Assembly: GCA_010092695.1 (NCBI GenBank)
Contig: JAADJJ010000001.1
Location: 744,001 to 808,000 of the forward strand
From: Enterobacteriaceae bacterium 4M9
GTDB lineage: Bacteria; Pseudomonadota; Gammaproteobacteria; Enterobacterales; Enterobacteriaceae
Direction of reading: 5' to 3'
Length of the DNA: 64,000 nt
The translations under genes were made by a program, and so were the position numbers. Positions 1-8,530 of this stretch are shown piece by piece (positions within the stretch are counted from its first letter, which is position 1; each line of letters opens with the position of its first letter). The notes under the pieces are model-generated. The model searched no databases. It worked only from the letters and a program-made list of their open reading frames with translations, and was not told the DNA's origin.

Positions 1-2
1 AG

Positions 3-293
3 CAGGCGAGCAATAATGAAGAAGTTGGACCTGTCTGTGATGACAATACGTTGTTGCCGTTACGCTACAGCGCCCACGTATGGGCAGATGCTCCGGCGCA
101 GCGCAGCGTCACCCTTAATGCCAAACAGTATCGGGAAGGCGACACACTGCCCTGCGGCGAAGAGGTTGTGGCCATAGAGCCCACCGCGCTAGTGCTTCAT
201 TCACTGGGCCGCCGGATGCAGCTTGATGCAATGTGGGACTGGCCCGGTGGTGCAGTCGACAGCATTGTCATTAACGATGAGGACATGCCGTGA
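3..293 (+). CDS. gspB: Type II secretion protein GspB, C-terminal part (cut by window edge)
   Basis: The frame is open from the left edge to a TGA at 291-293, so only the last 96 residues are seen. The final 75 or so residues have the GspB/PulB/OutB C-terminal pattern: an LPLRYSAHVWAD start, then VTLNAKQYREGD, a hydrophobic VLHS strand and a closing DWPGG. This periplasmic domain is thought to help GspA assemble the secretin GspD at the outer membrane. The stop overlaps the gspO start (TGATG), so the two are translationally coupled. An internal TTG at 51 is unlikely to be the start, because the homology continues upstream of it. The family call rests on pattern recognition. Confidence 0.8.
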   Translation, partial: QASNNEEVGPVCDDNTLLPLRYSAHVWADAPAQRSVTLNAKQYREGDTLPCGEEVVAIEPTALVLHSLGRRMQLDAMWDWPGGAVDSIVINDEDMP

Positions 294-1096
294 TGCTGTG
301 GGTGGCTGGCATGTTTGTGCTGGGGCTGATGGCTGGCAGCGTGCTGAACTGCGTTATCTGGCGTCTGCCGGTGATGATGGCACGCCAGGCCGCTACCGCC
401 GAAGGTCTACCGGTGCAGGATGGTTTCCCGCCACGTTTTAATCTGTTTTTACCCCGCTCGTGCTGCCCGCAGTGCCGCCACACCATTGCTTTTTACGACA
501 ACATTCCGCTACTGAGCTGGCTGTGGCTTCGTGGGCGCTGTCGCCACTGTGGAGGCAGCATCGGCTGGCGTTATCCGCTTACTGAACTGATGAGCGCGCT
601 GTGCACGGCCTGGATTGCGCTGGGCTGGCCGCCGGGGCTGGATGCGCTGATGCTGGCGCTCTGCTGCTGGCTGCTGATTGCGCTCCTGAGCATCGATCTT
701 GAGCATATGCTGTTGCCCGATGTTCTGACACTGTCTTTGCTGTGGTTAGGCCTGCTGGCCAATCTGCACGGTGCGTTTGTGCCGTTGCAGGATGCGGTGC
801 TGGGCGCTGTTGCTGGCTGGCTTACCTTGTGGGGCGTCTATCAGGCCTTTTTACTGCTTACCGGGCGTGAAGGACTGGGGTATGGGGATTTTAAACTGCT
901 GGCCGCATTGGGCGCCTGGTGCGGCTGGCAGCAGCTACCGCTGTTGCTTTTGTTGGCATCGCTACTGGGCATTGTGCTGATGCTGGCGCTGCGTCTTAGC
1001 GGGCGTATTGCGCGCGGCGAGGCGTTTGCGTTTGGCCCCTGTCTGGCGCTGGCAGGCTGGTGGGTTATCACCGAGCCTGCGGCGGTGTGGTTTTAA
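293..1096 (+). CDS. gspO: Type II secretion prepilin leader peptidase / N-methyltransferase GspO
   Basis: Inner-membrane aspartyl protease that cleaves the leader of type II pseudopilins and N-methylates the new N-terminal Phe. The 267-residue protein starts with a membrane segment. A cytoplasmic loop follows with two CxxC pairs (C58/C61 and C83/C86), the zinc site of the methylase domain. Several more membrane segments carry the two catalytic aspartates, D135 in SIDLEH and D199 in the GYGDF motif. ATG 293 overlaps the gspB stop; a GTG at 290 would add one residue. All expected catalytic residues are present. Its place as last gene before a convergent gspS shows that this is the 3' end of a gsp operon lying to the left of the window. 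Confidence 0.95.
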   Translation: MLWVAGMFVLGLMAGSVLNCVIWRLPVMMARQAATAEGLPVQDGFPPRFNLFLPRSCCPQCRHTIAFYDNIPLLSWLWLRGRCRHCGGSIGWRYPLTELMSALCTAWIALGWPPGLDALMLALCCWLLIALLSIDLEHMLLPDVLTLSLLWLGLLANLHGAFVPLQDAVLGAVAGWLTLWGVYQAFLLLTGREGLGYGDFKLLAALGAWCGWQQLPLLLLLASLLGIVLMLALRLSGRIARGEAFAFGPCLALAGWWVITEPAAVWF

Positions 1097-1203
1097 CCGG
1101 CACGGCGGTTGCGGCAATCTGGGCGTGATGACCAGAACAGCGCGTGGTTGGCTGCGGCGCAGGAAGCGGGCGTTTAGCCGCGCCAGGTGCGCCGCCTGGC
1201 GGA

Positions 1204-1557
1204 TTACGCTTTTGGCAGCGTGGCAATAAACGGTTTTAACAGTGTGCTGAATTCGGCGCACTGGCTGGCAGGTGGCGTGGTGTCACGCAGCAGGCGCTGA
1301 TAAAGCTGCTCGCTGTAAGGTGCGATGTCTGCCGACGGTGTCCAGCCGCGTTCGCGTGCAGCGCGGTAGGCAGCCTGCTCGATTTGCCCGTCGGCGGGTA
1401 AATCGCGGTAGCCACATTGCTGCTTAAGATAGCGCGTACCGGCAATCACTGACGCGACCTGCTGGCGCTGGGCCTCGGTAGTGGGCTGTGGTGCGCGCTG
1501 CTGACAGGCGCTGAGGAGTAAGGGCAGAGTAAGGCTGAGAAGCACAACGTGGCGCAT
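1204..1557 (-). CDS. gspS: GspS/PulS-type secretin pilotin lipoprotein
   Basis: Small outer-membrane lipoprotein of 117 residues. It has a lipoprotein signal with lipobox LLSAC (lipidated C18), then an Ala/Gln/Arg-rich helical domain with two further Cys (about residues 48 and 99), a pattern typical of GspS/OutS/PulS pilotins, which pair these as a disulfide. Pilotins chaperone the secretin GspD to the outer membrane. The ORF can be extended upstream to 1629, but the start at 1557 directly precedes the signal peptide and fits the family length. It is convergent with gspO, 107 bp away. The heptamer array begins about 200 bp upstream of this start. Confidence 0.85.
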   Translation of the reverse strand: MRHVVLLSLTLPLLLSACQQRAPQPTTEAQRQQVASVIAGTRYLKQQCGYRDLPADGQIEQAAYRAARERGWTPSADIAPYSEQLYQRLLRDTTPPASQCAEFSTLLKPFIATLPKA

Positions 1558-1760
1558 AATTGAATCCTTTCCTTGGGTGCGAACTTTCCGTGAGTTATCG
1601 ATGGTAATGCTGCATGCGCGGGAATACAACGGCCGGGCTGCGGCGGGGAACCAGTCGTATGAATCTTATGTGTTCGGGCTAGTGTCCTGTGGCGTCAGGT
1701 GAATTGCGTAATGGCAATCGCGGGTATTGCTTTACCGTTCATGGCTGTCAGCCTGCCCTG

Positions 1761-1925
1761 GCAGAACGCAGAACGCAGAACGCAGAACGCAGAACGCAGA
1801 ACGCAGAACGCAGAACGCAGAACGCAGAACGCAGAACGCAGAACGCAGAACGCAGAACGCAGAACGCAGAACGCAGAACGCAGAACGCAGAACGCAGAAC
1901 GCAGAACGCAGAACGCAGAACGCAG
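1761..1925. repeat. Perfect heptanucleotide tandem array (GCAGAAC), about 23.6 copies
   Basis: 165 bp made only of the unit GCAGAAC without a single mismatch. The phase checks at each 60-base line boundary. The array lies between the pckA terminator and the gspS start. Since 7 is not a multiple of 3 and the unit holds no stop, the array is open in several frames and produces spurious ORFs of a repeated seven-residue peptide. A perfect array of this length is expected to change copy number by slippage. Confidence 0.98.
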
Positions 1926-1927
1926 GT

Positions 1928-1958
1928 AAAAAATTGCCCGCTGTTAACAGCGGGCAAT
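1928..1958 (-). terminator. Intrinsic terminator of pckA
   Basis: A perfect 11-bp stem (1933-1943 with 1948-1958) around a TTAA loop, followed on the minus strand by a run of six U. It lies 18 bp past the pckA stop and separates pckA transcription from the heptamer array. Confidence 0.9.
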
Positions 1959-1975
1959 GTGCATCACCGAAACCT

Positions 1976-3595
1976 TCAGATCTGAGGGCCTGCGCTCACC
2001 AGCGCGGCACCAGCCGGGGTGTCGGTATATTTGGCAAAGTTATCAACAAACAACTGTGCCAGGTGGCCCGCCTTCTCCTGCCACTGCTCTGGTGATGACC
2101 AGGTGTTGCGCGGGTCAAGAATGTGCGTATCAACACCCGGCAGCGTGGTTGGAATCGCCAGGTTAAACAGCGGCAGCGTGAAGGTTTCGGCATCATCCAG
2201 CGCGCCATCAAGGATAGCGTCGATAATCGCGCGGGTGTCTTTAATGGAAATGCGCTTGCCGGTGCCATTCCAGCCGGTATTGACCAGGTAGGCCTGCGCG
2301 CCTGCTTCCTGCATACGCTTGACCAGCACTTCAGCATACTGCGTGGGGTGCAGCGTGAGGAATGCGGCGCCAAAACAGGCGGAGAAGGTTGGCGTCGGTT
2401 CGGTAACGCCGCGCTCGGTACCGGCGAGCTTGGCGGTAAAGCCAGACAGGAAGTGATACTGCGTCTGGTTGGCCGTCAGGCGCGATACCGGCGGCAGTAC
2501 GCCAAAGGCGTCTGCCGTCAGGAAGATAACTTTGGTGGCGTGTCCGGCCTTCGACACTGGCTTAACGATGTTTTCGATATGGTAAATCGGATAGGAAACG
2601 CGGGTGTTTTCTGTTTTTGATGCATCGTCAAAATCAATGGAGCTATCGGCGCGCACCGTGACGTTTTCCAGCAACGCATCGCGGCGAATAGCGTGGTAAA
2701 TGTCTGGCTCTGCTTCTTCTGACAGGCGAATGGTTTTGGCGTAGCAGCCACCTTCGAAGTTAAACACGCCGTCGTCGTCCCAGCCGTGCTCGTCATCGCC
2801 AATCAGGCGGCGCTTGGGATCGGTAGACAGCGTGGTTTTACCGGTGCCGGACAGGCCAAAGAACACCGCCACGTCGCCTTTTTCACCCACGTTTGCCGAG
2901 CAGTGCATGGAGGCAATACCGCGCAGCGGCAGCAGGTAGTTCATGATGGCGAACATACCTTTTTTCATTTCGCCGCCGTACCAGGTGCCGCCGATAAGCT
3001 GCATACGCTCGGTCAGGTTGAAAGCGATGAAGTTTTCTGAATTCAGGCCCTGCTCCTGCCACTGTGGGTTGGTGCATTTCGCACCGTTCATGACCACAAA
3101 ATCAGGCGTGAAGCTCTCAAGCTCTTGCTCGGTTGGGCGAATAAACATGTTTTTAACAAAGTGTGCCTGCCAGGCCACTTCGGTAATAAAACGCACGGAC
3201 AGGCGGGTGTCGGCGTTAGCGCCGCAGAAGGCGTCGATGATGAACAGGCGTTTGCCGGAAAGTTGCTGCGTGACCAGCCCTTTGAGGTGCTGCCAGGTTT
3301 CCTGGGAGAGCGGCTTGTTGTCGTTTTTGCCTTTGCCTTTATCGGCCCACCACAGCGTGTCGCGGGTGGTGTCGTCACGCACGATGTATTTATCTTTTGG
3401 GGAGCGACCGGTAAAGATGCCGGTATCAACGGAAACGGCACCCAGGTTCGTTAGCGTTCCGCGTTCGAAGCCTTGCAGGCCCGGCGCCAGCTCTTCCTGG
3501 TAGAGCGTGTCGTAATCGGGGTTGTAGACCACTTCGGCGACGTCGTGGATGCCATACTGCGAAAGATCCTGAGGGGATATGCCATTAGCGCGCAT
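1976..3595 (-). CDS. pckA: Phosphoenolpyruvate carboxykinase (ATP)
   Basis: Converts oxaloacetate and ATP to PEP, CO2 and ADP in the cytosol, the first committed step of gluconeogenesis. The 539 residues are collinear with the 540-residue E. coli enzyme. Visible signatures are the RSPKDKY substrate region, HCSANVGEKGD, the kinase P-loop GLSGTGKTT near residue 248 and the metal-binding GDDEHGWDD. Start ATG 3593-3595 has an AGGAG-like ribosome site just upstream on the minus strand. It is monocistronic, with a strong terminator. E. coli pckA is activated by CRP, but I could not identify a convincing CRP site upstream. Confidence 0.98.
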   Translation of the reverse strand: MRANGISPQDLSQYGIHDVAEVVYNPDYDTLYQEELAPGLQGFERGTLTNLGAVSVDTGIFTGRSPKDKYIVRDDTTRDTLWWADKGKGKNDNKPLSQETWQHLKGLVTQQLSGKRLFIIDAFCGANADTRLSVRFITEVAWQAHFVKNMFIRPTEQELESFTPDFVVMNGAKCTNPQWQEQGLNSENFIAFNLTERMQLIGGTWYGGEMKKGMFAIMNYLLPLRGIASMHCSANVGEKGDVAVFFGLSGTGKTTLSTDPKRRLIGDDEHGWDDDGVFNFEGGCYAKTIRLSEEAEPDIYHAIRRDALLENVTVRADSSIDFDDASKTENTRVSYPIYHIENIVKPVSKAGHATKVIFLTADAFGVLPPVSRLTANQTQYHFLSGFTAKLAGTERGVTEPTPTFSACFGAAFLTLHPTQYAEVLVKRMQEAGAQAYLVNTGWNGTGKRISIKDTRAIIDAILDGALDDAETFTLPLFNLAIPTTLPGVDTHILDPRNTWSSPEQWQEKAGHLAQLFVDNFAKYTDTPAGAALVSAGPQI

Positions 3596-3898
3596 GTCAC
3601 TGCTCCTTAGCTAACTTAATATTGTTGTAGATTGTAGGGTTTTACAGGTGGTGTAGACCGAGACCGGCATCATATATCCGCGTATCTCTTCATACGTGAG
3701 AGGAAAATCGGGCCTGAGGCCGGTAACAGCGCGCCAGAGAGTATGACAGCATTTTACGCTGCGGCGGGGGAAATTATCCGAATATGTTAAGAAACGGTGC
3801 GATAAACGGACGGTTTGTGAGTGTAAGCGCTTTCTCGGAAGAAAATGTATGAAACGCGCCTCCACAAACAGGAGGAGGCGCGAATAACAGAGCAGTGA
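3596..3898. other. Intergenic region hslO-pckA
   Basis: 303 bp holding the pckA promoter region and, at its right end, the 3' hairpin of hslO (3855-3882). The TTTGTGAG stretch near 3829 is only half of a CRP site. No ORF or further repeat is seen. Confidence 0.6.
3855..3882 (-). terminator. Possible hslO-side terminator hairpin
   Basis: Stem of nine pairs (3855-3863 with 3874-3882) just after the hslO stop on the minus strand. The following U content is weak (TTTC), so termination may be inefficient. Confidence 0.5.
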
Positions 3899-4777
3899 TT
3901 AATGGATGTGAGGGGCGTCCGGTGCCGCATTATTGCGAAGTGCGGTGATATCCATGGCGGTAAAGACATAGTGACTGCCGCAGTAATCGCAATGCATGTC
4001 GATTTCGCCGTCTTCTTCAATAATGCCGTTGACCTCTTCCTCTGGCAGCGTCTTGAGCGCCTCAGCGCAGCGCTGGCGCGAACACGTGCACTTAAACTCC
4101 ACGTCCTGCGGATCGTAAAGCGTCACTTCTTCTTCATGATAAAGGCGCCACAGCACATCATTGGCCGGCAGGTTCAGCAACTCTTCAGCTGTGATGGTTT
4201 CGGTCAGCGTCGCCAGGTGGTTGAAGTCCTCTTCCTGCGCGTTCTGTGCAGGCAGTACCTGTAACAGCAGGCCGCCTGCGGCCGCTTTGCCGTCCACGTC
4301 GCCGGTACGGATAAAGAGTCGCGTCGGCAGCTGTTCAGAACGCATGAAGTAGTCTTCCAGGCAGGCGGCGAGAGTATCGCCTTCCAGCCCAACAACGCCC
4401 TGGTAACGTTCGCCGTCTTCTGGCGAGATGGTGATAACCAGATAGCCGTTGCCCACCAGCGTTTTCAGGTCAGCATCGTCCGGCACCTCGCCCTGCACAC
4501 GCGCAACGCCGCGCATCTGCTGTTTGTTGTTGCCGTTAATCACCGCAAGTGTCAGCGGGCCATCGCCCTGCAACTGCACGGTAATATCGCCGTCAAACTT
4601 GAGCGTGGCAGTCAGCAGGCTGGTGGCGACCAGCAACTCACCCAGCACGTTTTTCACCGGCAGCGGGTAGTCGTGGTTTTGCAGCATTTGCTGCCAGGTG
4701 TCGGATACCGTCACCAGTTCGCCGCGCACGGCGTGGTTTTCAAATAAATAGCGGTGTAGCTGGTCGTGTTGAGCCAT
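3899..4777 (-). CDS. hslO: Redox-regulated chaperone Hsp33
   Basis: Cytosolic holdase switched on by oxidation plus unfolding. The 292 residues match the family length. The C-terminal redox switch is intact: the four zinc-ligand cysteines fall at C230, C232, C263 and C266 in CTCSRQRC and CDYC contexts. The substrate-binding N-terminal core has conserved GDGPLTLAVING and GLEGDTLAACLEDYF segments. It is downstream of hslR with a 23-bp gap, as in the E. coli yrfG-hslR-hslO heat-shock cluster. Confidence 0.97.
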   Translation of the reverse strand: MAQHDQLHRYLFENHAVRGELVTVSDTWQQMLQNHDYPLPVKNVLGELLVATSLLTATLKFDGDITVQLQGDGPLTLAVINGNNKQQMRGVARVQGEVPDDADLKTLVGNGYLVITISPEDGERYQGVVGLEGDTLAACLEDYFMRSEQLPTRLFIRTGDVDGKAAAGGLLLQVLPAQNAQEEDFNHLATLTETITAEELLNLPANDVLWRLYHEEEVTLYDPQDVEFKCTCSRQRCAEALKTLPEEEVNGIIEEDGEIDMHCDYCGSHYVFTAMDITALRNNAAPDAPHIH

Positions 4778-4800
4778 AGTTATTCTCTCTCAGGGCGGCC

Positions 4801-5202
4801 TTACTCGCGGTCGCCATACTTAAATTTCATCAGGTCGCGGCGCTCTTTTTTATCCGGCCTGCGCTCCGGGTTTGGCATCGACAGCGCGTTGAGTTTGCGC
4901 GCCTGCGCGATTTTTTCGCGCTTTTCGATGCTCTGCGCGGTCTCTTCGTACAACAGCACCGCTTCGCTTGCCGGGCGACGTTGACTGCTAACCGACTTCA
5001 CTATTACTTCGCGCCGGTCGTTGCCTTGTTGCAGCACCAGCAACGCCCCTTCTTCTACGGTTTTGCTCGGTCTGGTGCGCTGCCCGTTGTAGTGCACCTT
5101 TCCACCCTCGACCATTTCTCTGGCGAGGGCGCGGGTTTTATAAAAGCGCGCGGCCCATAGCCATTTATCAAGTCGAACGCCTTCAGCGGGTTTTTCCTTC
5201 AT
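4801..5202 (-). CDS. hslR: Heat-shock ribosome-associated protein Hsp15
   Basis: Small S4-domain RNA-binding protein that recycles stalled 50S subunits carrying nascent-chain tRNA. It is 133 residues, identical in length to E. coli HslR. The S4 fold appears as RLDKWLWAARFYKTR followed by GGKVHYNGQR, with a basic C-terminal tail (RRPDKKERRDL). The frame is open further upstream to 5310, but that part overlaps yrfG and does not match the family. The start at 5202 overlaps the yrfG stop by one base (TAATG), which implies translational coupling. Confidence 0.96.
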   Translation of the reverse strand: MKEKPAEGVRLDKWLWAARFYKTRALAREMVEGGKVHYNGQRTRPSKTVEEGALLVLQQGNDRREVIVKSVSSQRRPASEAVLLYEETAQSIEKREKIAQARKLNALSMPNPERRPDKKERRDLMKFKYGDRE

Positions 5203-5870
5203 TACAGCTCCGAGAGTGCCGGTATCAGGCGGCGATAGTCGCCCAGTGCCGGATGCCGCGCCCAGGTTTTTTCTGGTGCGCCGGAATCCGGGTTCGTGAC
5301 GCCCAGACAATAGCGAATGCCGTACTGCGCAGCGGCATCCAGAATGGCTTCGCTGTCGTCAATAAACAGCGTGCGTGACGCCTCCATTGCGGTGTGCTTG
5401 GCAACGGCGTGCCACAAACGCTGATCTTCCTTCGGATAACCAAATGTGTGGGTGGAAAGCAATAAATCAAGATGCTGGTCCAGACCGGTGTGCTCAAGTT
5501 TTACCGCCAGGTTGTGCGGATGCGCGTTGGTGAGCAGGATACGGCGCTTGCCGCTGGCCTTTAAGGCCTCAAGAAACGGCACGGTGTCGTCACGCAGCGC
5601 GGCGCGCGGACCCATCTCCTGGGTCATGGCATGAATATCCAGCTTCAGCCGGTCGCTCCAGTAATCCAGACAGTACCAGTTTAGCGTATGCTGCACTGCC
5701 TGATATTCCTGGTTTATCAGCGCGCTCGCGTCGTCTATGGAAATGCCGCGCGTCTGGCTGAGCGTTTGCGGCACCAGAGAGAGCCAGAAATAGCGGTCAA
5801 AGGCCAGATCTAACAGTGTACCGTCCATATCCAGCAGCACGGTATCCACATCACGCCAGTCAATCTTCAT
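5202..5870 (-). CDS. yrfG: GMP/IMP nucleotidase, HAD family
   Basis: Haloacid-dehalogenase-type phosphatase acting on purine mononucleotides. It is 222 residues, the E. coli length. HAD motif I is VLLDMDGTLLDL near residue 12, motif II is RILLTNAHPHN, and the acidic motif IV is LFIDDSEAILDAA. It is the first gene of the yrfG-hslR-hslO run and is coupled to hslR by overlapping stop and start. Confidence 0.95.
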   Translation of the reverse strand: MKIDWRDVDTVLLDMDGTLLDLAFDRYFWLSLVPQTLSQTRGISIDDASALINQEYQAVQHTLNWYCLDYWSDRLKLDIHAMTQEMGPRAALRDDTVPFLEALKASGKRRILLTNAHPHNLAVKLEHTGLDQHLDLLLSTHTFGYPKEDQRLWHAVAKHTAMEASRTLFIDDSEAILDAAAQYGIRYCLGVTNPDSGAPEKTWARHPALGDYRRLIPALSEL

Positions 5871-5962
5871 GCGTCACTCCAGAGGAAAAATAATGCGCGA
5901 CAGGGTAGCACAACCGCCGCGCGTGACGCATAACGCATGTGGTTTTCCTCTGACTCCAGGTC

Positions 5963-8110
5963 TCAGAGGGGAGGGATGTCGTCCGGTCCTGGCAGCAACT
6001 GGTTGTTGAAGCAGTTCTCGTAGTACTGATGGATGGACGCCAGGCGGTGGCGCTGGCGCTGATAACGCCGCACGGCCTGCACACTGTTGACCAAAAACGC
6101 GATGCTGAGAGTGAAAAGCAGCAGCGTGGTGCCAATAAAGCGCCACACTCCGAGGCTGTCAGGAATGCTGTGTAGCGTGACGTGGCGCGTGCCGTTGGCA
6201 TCCGTATGAATGCTGGTGATGATGCCCTCCGCTTTAAATGGCGTGTTCATCAGCATCGTGGCCAGCCGCTGGAATTCACGCCATTGCTCGCGGGCCGGGT
6301 AATCATAAATGGAGACCGGCGGCAGGGCCTGATCCACCAGATCGGTGCCTTCGTCGCTGATTATCACAAACCCGCCGGGCGCCGGGCTGTTAAGCGCCTG
6401 GGCGGCGCGCGAGGTTTCACGCATGAAAAATGGCGCGGTAGACGTGGTCACCAGGTTTTCAAGCGACTCCGCGCTGACAGGGCGCATAATCACGTTAATG
6501 CCGTTGAGTCTGCCGCCTTTAGCGCGGCGAATCAGTGTGTCCCAGTCTTTGGCATTGCCAAGATTCACCAGCGCGTTTTTCAGCCGCACACATTCGTTGC
6601 TGCCGGTACACAGTGCCTGGGTTTTTAGCACGATGTCGGCAAAGTCATACAGCAGTACCATGCCGGATTTTTGAATGGCTAAGGCAAGCTGGGAGCTAAC
6701 TTTGCCGTTACCGCTGCTGCCAGGGTGCAGTTGTTCATTGACGGTATCGGCAAGCGCGGTGGCTTTATCGACAATGCTCGACTCAGGCAGCGGCAGCGGT
6801 CGTGCGCTATTCCAGATGATTTGCGAGCAGTCAAACGGGGTAAACGGCGAGTTTTGACCCGGAGAATAGGTGCCCTGCATGTTGATATTGCACATCCCGT
6901 TGCCGCTGACCCGCAGGGTATCGCCCACGCGCACATCGGCTTTCTCCAGCGTGTCAACGCGGCTTGTCTCAATGGTTTGCGCGCCTTTAAGCCAGGAAAG
7001 GCTCAGTTTTAGCGGCATTTCCAGCGGCACCCACAGCGTAAGCATGATGAGCACCAGTAGCGCACCGCTGGCGATAAACAGGTTGCGTAGCCACGGTTGG
7101 AGCGGAAAGTTTTTTACCTCATCATGCAGCGATAAGAAGTGGCCCTGGCGCGTGACGTGGCGGTCAAGATAGATATCAATATCGGTTTTATGCCCGAGAT
7201 CGCGGGTAATGAAAGCCTGCCAGTGCGCCGGGTAAATCAGGTCGATAATGCCCAGCGAAATATTGCTGTTTTGATCCTGATTGGATTCACCAAACAGGCC
7301 CCAGCGTTTGGGCGTGCCGCGCAGACAGTGGATTTCACGCAATGTGTTTTTCGCCGGCGGTGCAAACAGCCCCCACATTCCGGCAACCAGCAGCATGATG
7401 GCGCCGCCCAACAGCCAGGGCACCACAATCCCAGGGCTTACCAGGCACAGGAATAGCAGGACAAACGCACCAACGATGAGAAAGGCCTCACGCAGGCCAT
7501 CCGGGCGGCTCAGAGCGTATTCTTCATGGGTTTCCTTGCGGATATTCAAAAGCTCAATATGTTCGCTTTCTTCACCACGAATCGAGGCCTGACGCCCAGG
7601 AGTGGGTTCAAGGGAAAAGGTATTGCTCTCGCGGCGGAACTCTTCAAGGGTGTGGCCGTTAAGGGCAATCACCAACGGCAGCGTGTCGGTGCGAATGAGC
7701 TCAATGGCGTTGTCGCTGGTGATGTACTGCTCCCAGAACGGCGGCAGATGCACTTCCACGGAGTCGAGATAGTAGCGCCACTTTTGAGGGTCGTCGGTGG
7801 ACAAGCCGTAGCGGGTGACTGAGCGGGTGAGTGACAGAACTTCACCGCTGCGGCTGTTAAGCGTAAGGGTCGCCGGTGCCGGGCTTGCGCCGGTAGGCGT
7901 AATGTCTGAGCGGCTGCGCGCGAGTGCGTCAAGGTAGCTTTCTACCGCCGCGCGTTCTTCCGTGCGCAGGGGGCGTTTTGCCGCCCCAGGAAAGGTCGGT
8001 GTCTGTCGCCCGTGGCGCACATGTAAAACCCGACGAAACAGCCAACCGGCAATGGCCAGGCAGACCAACATCGCTGCGATAAAAATGAGTACAGTGCTTA
8101 TGCTTTTCAC
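5963..8110 (-). CDS. igaA: IgaA, inner-membrane inhibitor of the Rcs envelope-stress system
   Basis: Essential in E. coli and Salmonella because it restrains Rcs signalling through RcsD. At 715 residues it matches the family. Membrane segments are visible at the N-terminus, as a pair near residues 210-245 (ending in GLFAPPAK), near 345-365, and close to the C-terminus. A large periplasmic domain precedes the last segment and contains four Cys (in GMCNIN, FDCSQIIW, ALCTGSNEC). Signature stretches such as YYLDSVEVHLPPFWEQY and RGEESEHIELLNIRKETH are conserved. It is divergent from nudE. Confidence 0.97.
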   Translation of the reverse strand: MKSISTVLIFIAAMLVCLAIAGWLFRRVLHVRHGRQTPTFPGAAKRPLRTEERAAVESYLDALARSRSDITPTGASPAPATLTLNSRSGEVLSLTRSVTRYGLSTDDPQKWRYYLDSVEVHLPPFWEQYITSDNAIELIRTDTLPLVIALNGHTLEEFRRESNTFSLEPTPGRQASIRGEESEHIELLNIRKETHEEYALSRPDGLREAFLIVGAFVLLFLCLVSPGIVVPWLLGGAIMLLVAGMWGLFAPPAKNTLREIHCLRGTPKRWGLFGESNQDQNSNISLGIIDLIYPAHWQAFITRDLGHKTDIDIYLDRHVTRQGHFLSLHDEVKNFPLQPWLRNLFIASGALLVLIMLTLWVPLEMPLKLSLSWLKGAQTIETSRVDTLEKADVRVGDTLRVSGNGMCNINMQGTYSPGQNSPFTPFDCSQIIWNSARPLPLPESSIVDKATALADTVNEQLHPGSSGNGKVSSQLALAIQKSGMVLLYDFADIVLKTQALCTGSNECVRLKNALVNLGNAKDWDTLIRRAKGGRLNGINVIMRPVSAESLENLVTTSTAPFFMRETSRAAQALNSPAPGGFVIISDEGTDLVDQALPPVSIYDYPAREQWREFQRLATMLMNTPFKAEGIITSIHTDANGTRHVTLHSIPDSLGVWRFIGTTLLLFTLSIAFLVNSVQAVRRYQRQRHRLASIHQYYENCFNNQLLPGPDDIPPL

Positions 8111-8530
8111 GTCAAACCATCATCTTCTTTTTCAAGCGCAGCAAATCAGCAACCCTTCGCAAAATTTCGGCGTGATAGTGGATTCTGGCAGGTATGGCGC
8201 GCAGCTCGATATACCCTGCAGTTCTGGTAACAGTCGACAGTGCGACTTAAGGCAGACTGACGTAAGCTTCCGTGCTGGCTCCGCTGCCCCTCTGTAAGCA
8301 ACAAGACAAATAATTTTTGGCAGACCAGAGGTATTACTATCATACCAAAGGCGCGGACGATGAAATATAAGCAAAATCTCAATCCCGGCGCCATACCTTG
8401 ACAACCTTACATAACACGTGGTTGGCACGAACGCGGCGGGCTGAAATTTGAGCGAAACAATTTGCATTGCCGAAAGCGTGCGCCATACAGCACAATAGCC
8501 ATTAATATCTCATTAACAGAATCTGCCGCG
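8111..8530. other. Divergent promoter region igaA/nudE
   Basis: 420 bp between the two divergent starts. It must carry both promoters. A TTGACA at 8398-8403 could be a plus-strand -35 element for nudE, but no convincing -10 sits 17 bp later. No repeat or plausible gene is seen; the frames open here lack a ribosome site and recognisable homology. Confidence 0.5.

Noticed and set aside
1761..1925. CRISPR-like array
   Set aside because: There are no spacers; the unit is seven bases repeated head to tail.
1689..2095. Three overlapping plus-strand frames and one minus-strand frame with a repeated seven-residue peptide
   Set aside because: They are produced by the stop-free heptamer array and have no ribosome site or unique sequence of their own.
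8132..8467. 111-codon minus-strand frame between igaA and nudE
   Set aside because: No ribosome site, no family resemblance, and it would cover the promoters of both flanking genes.
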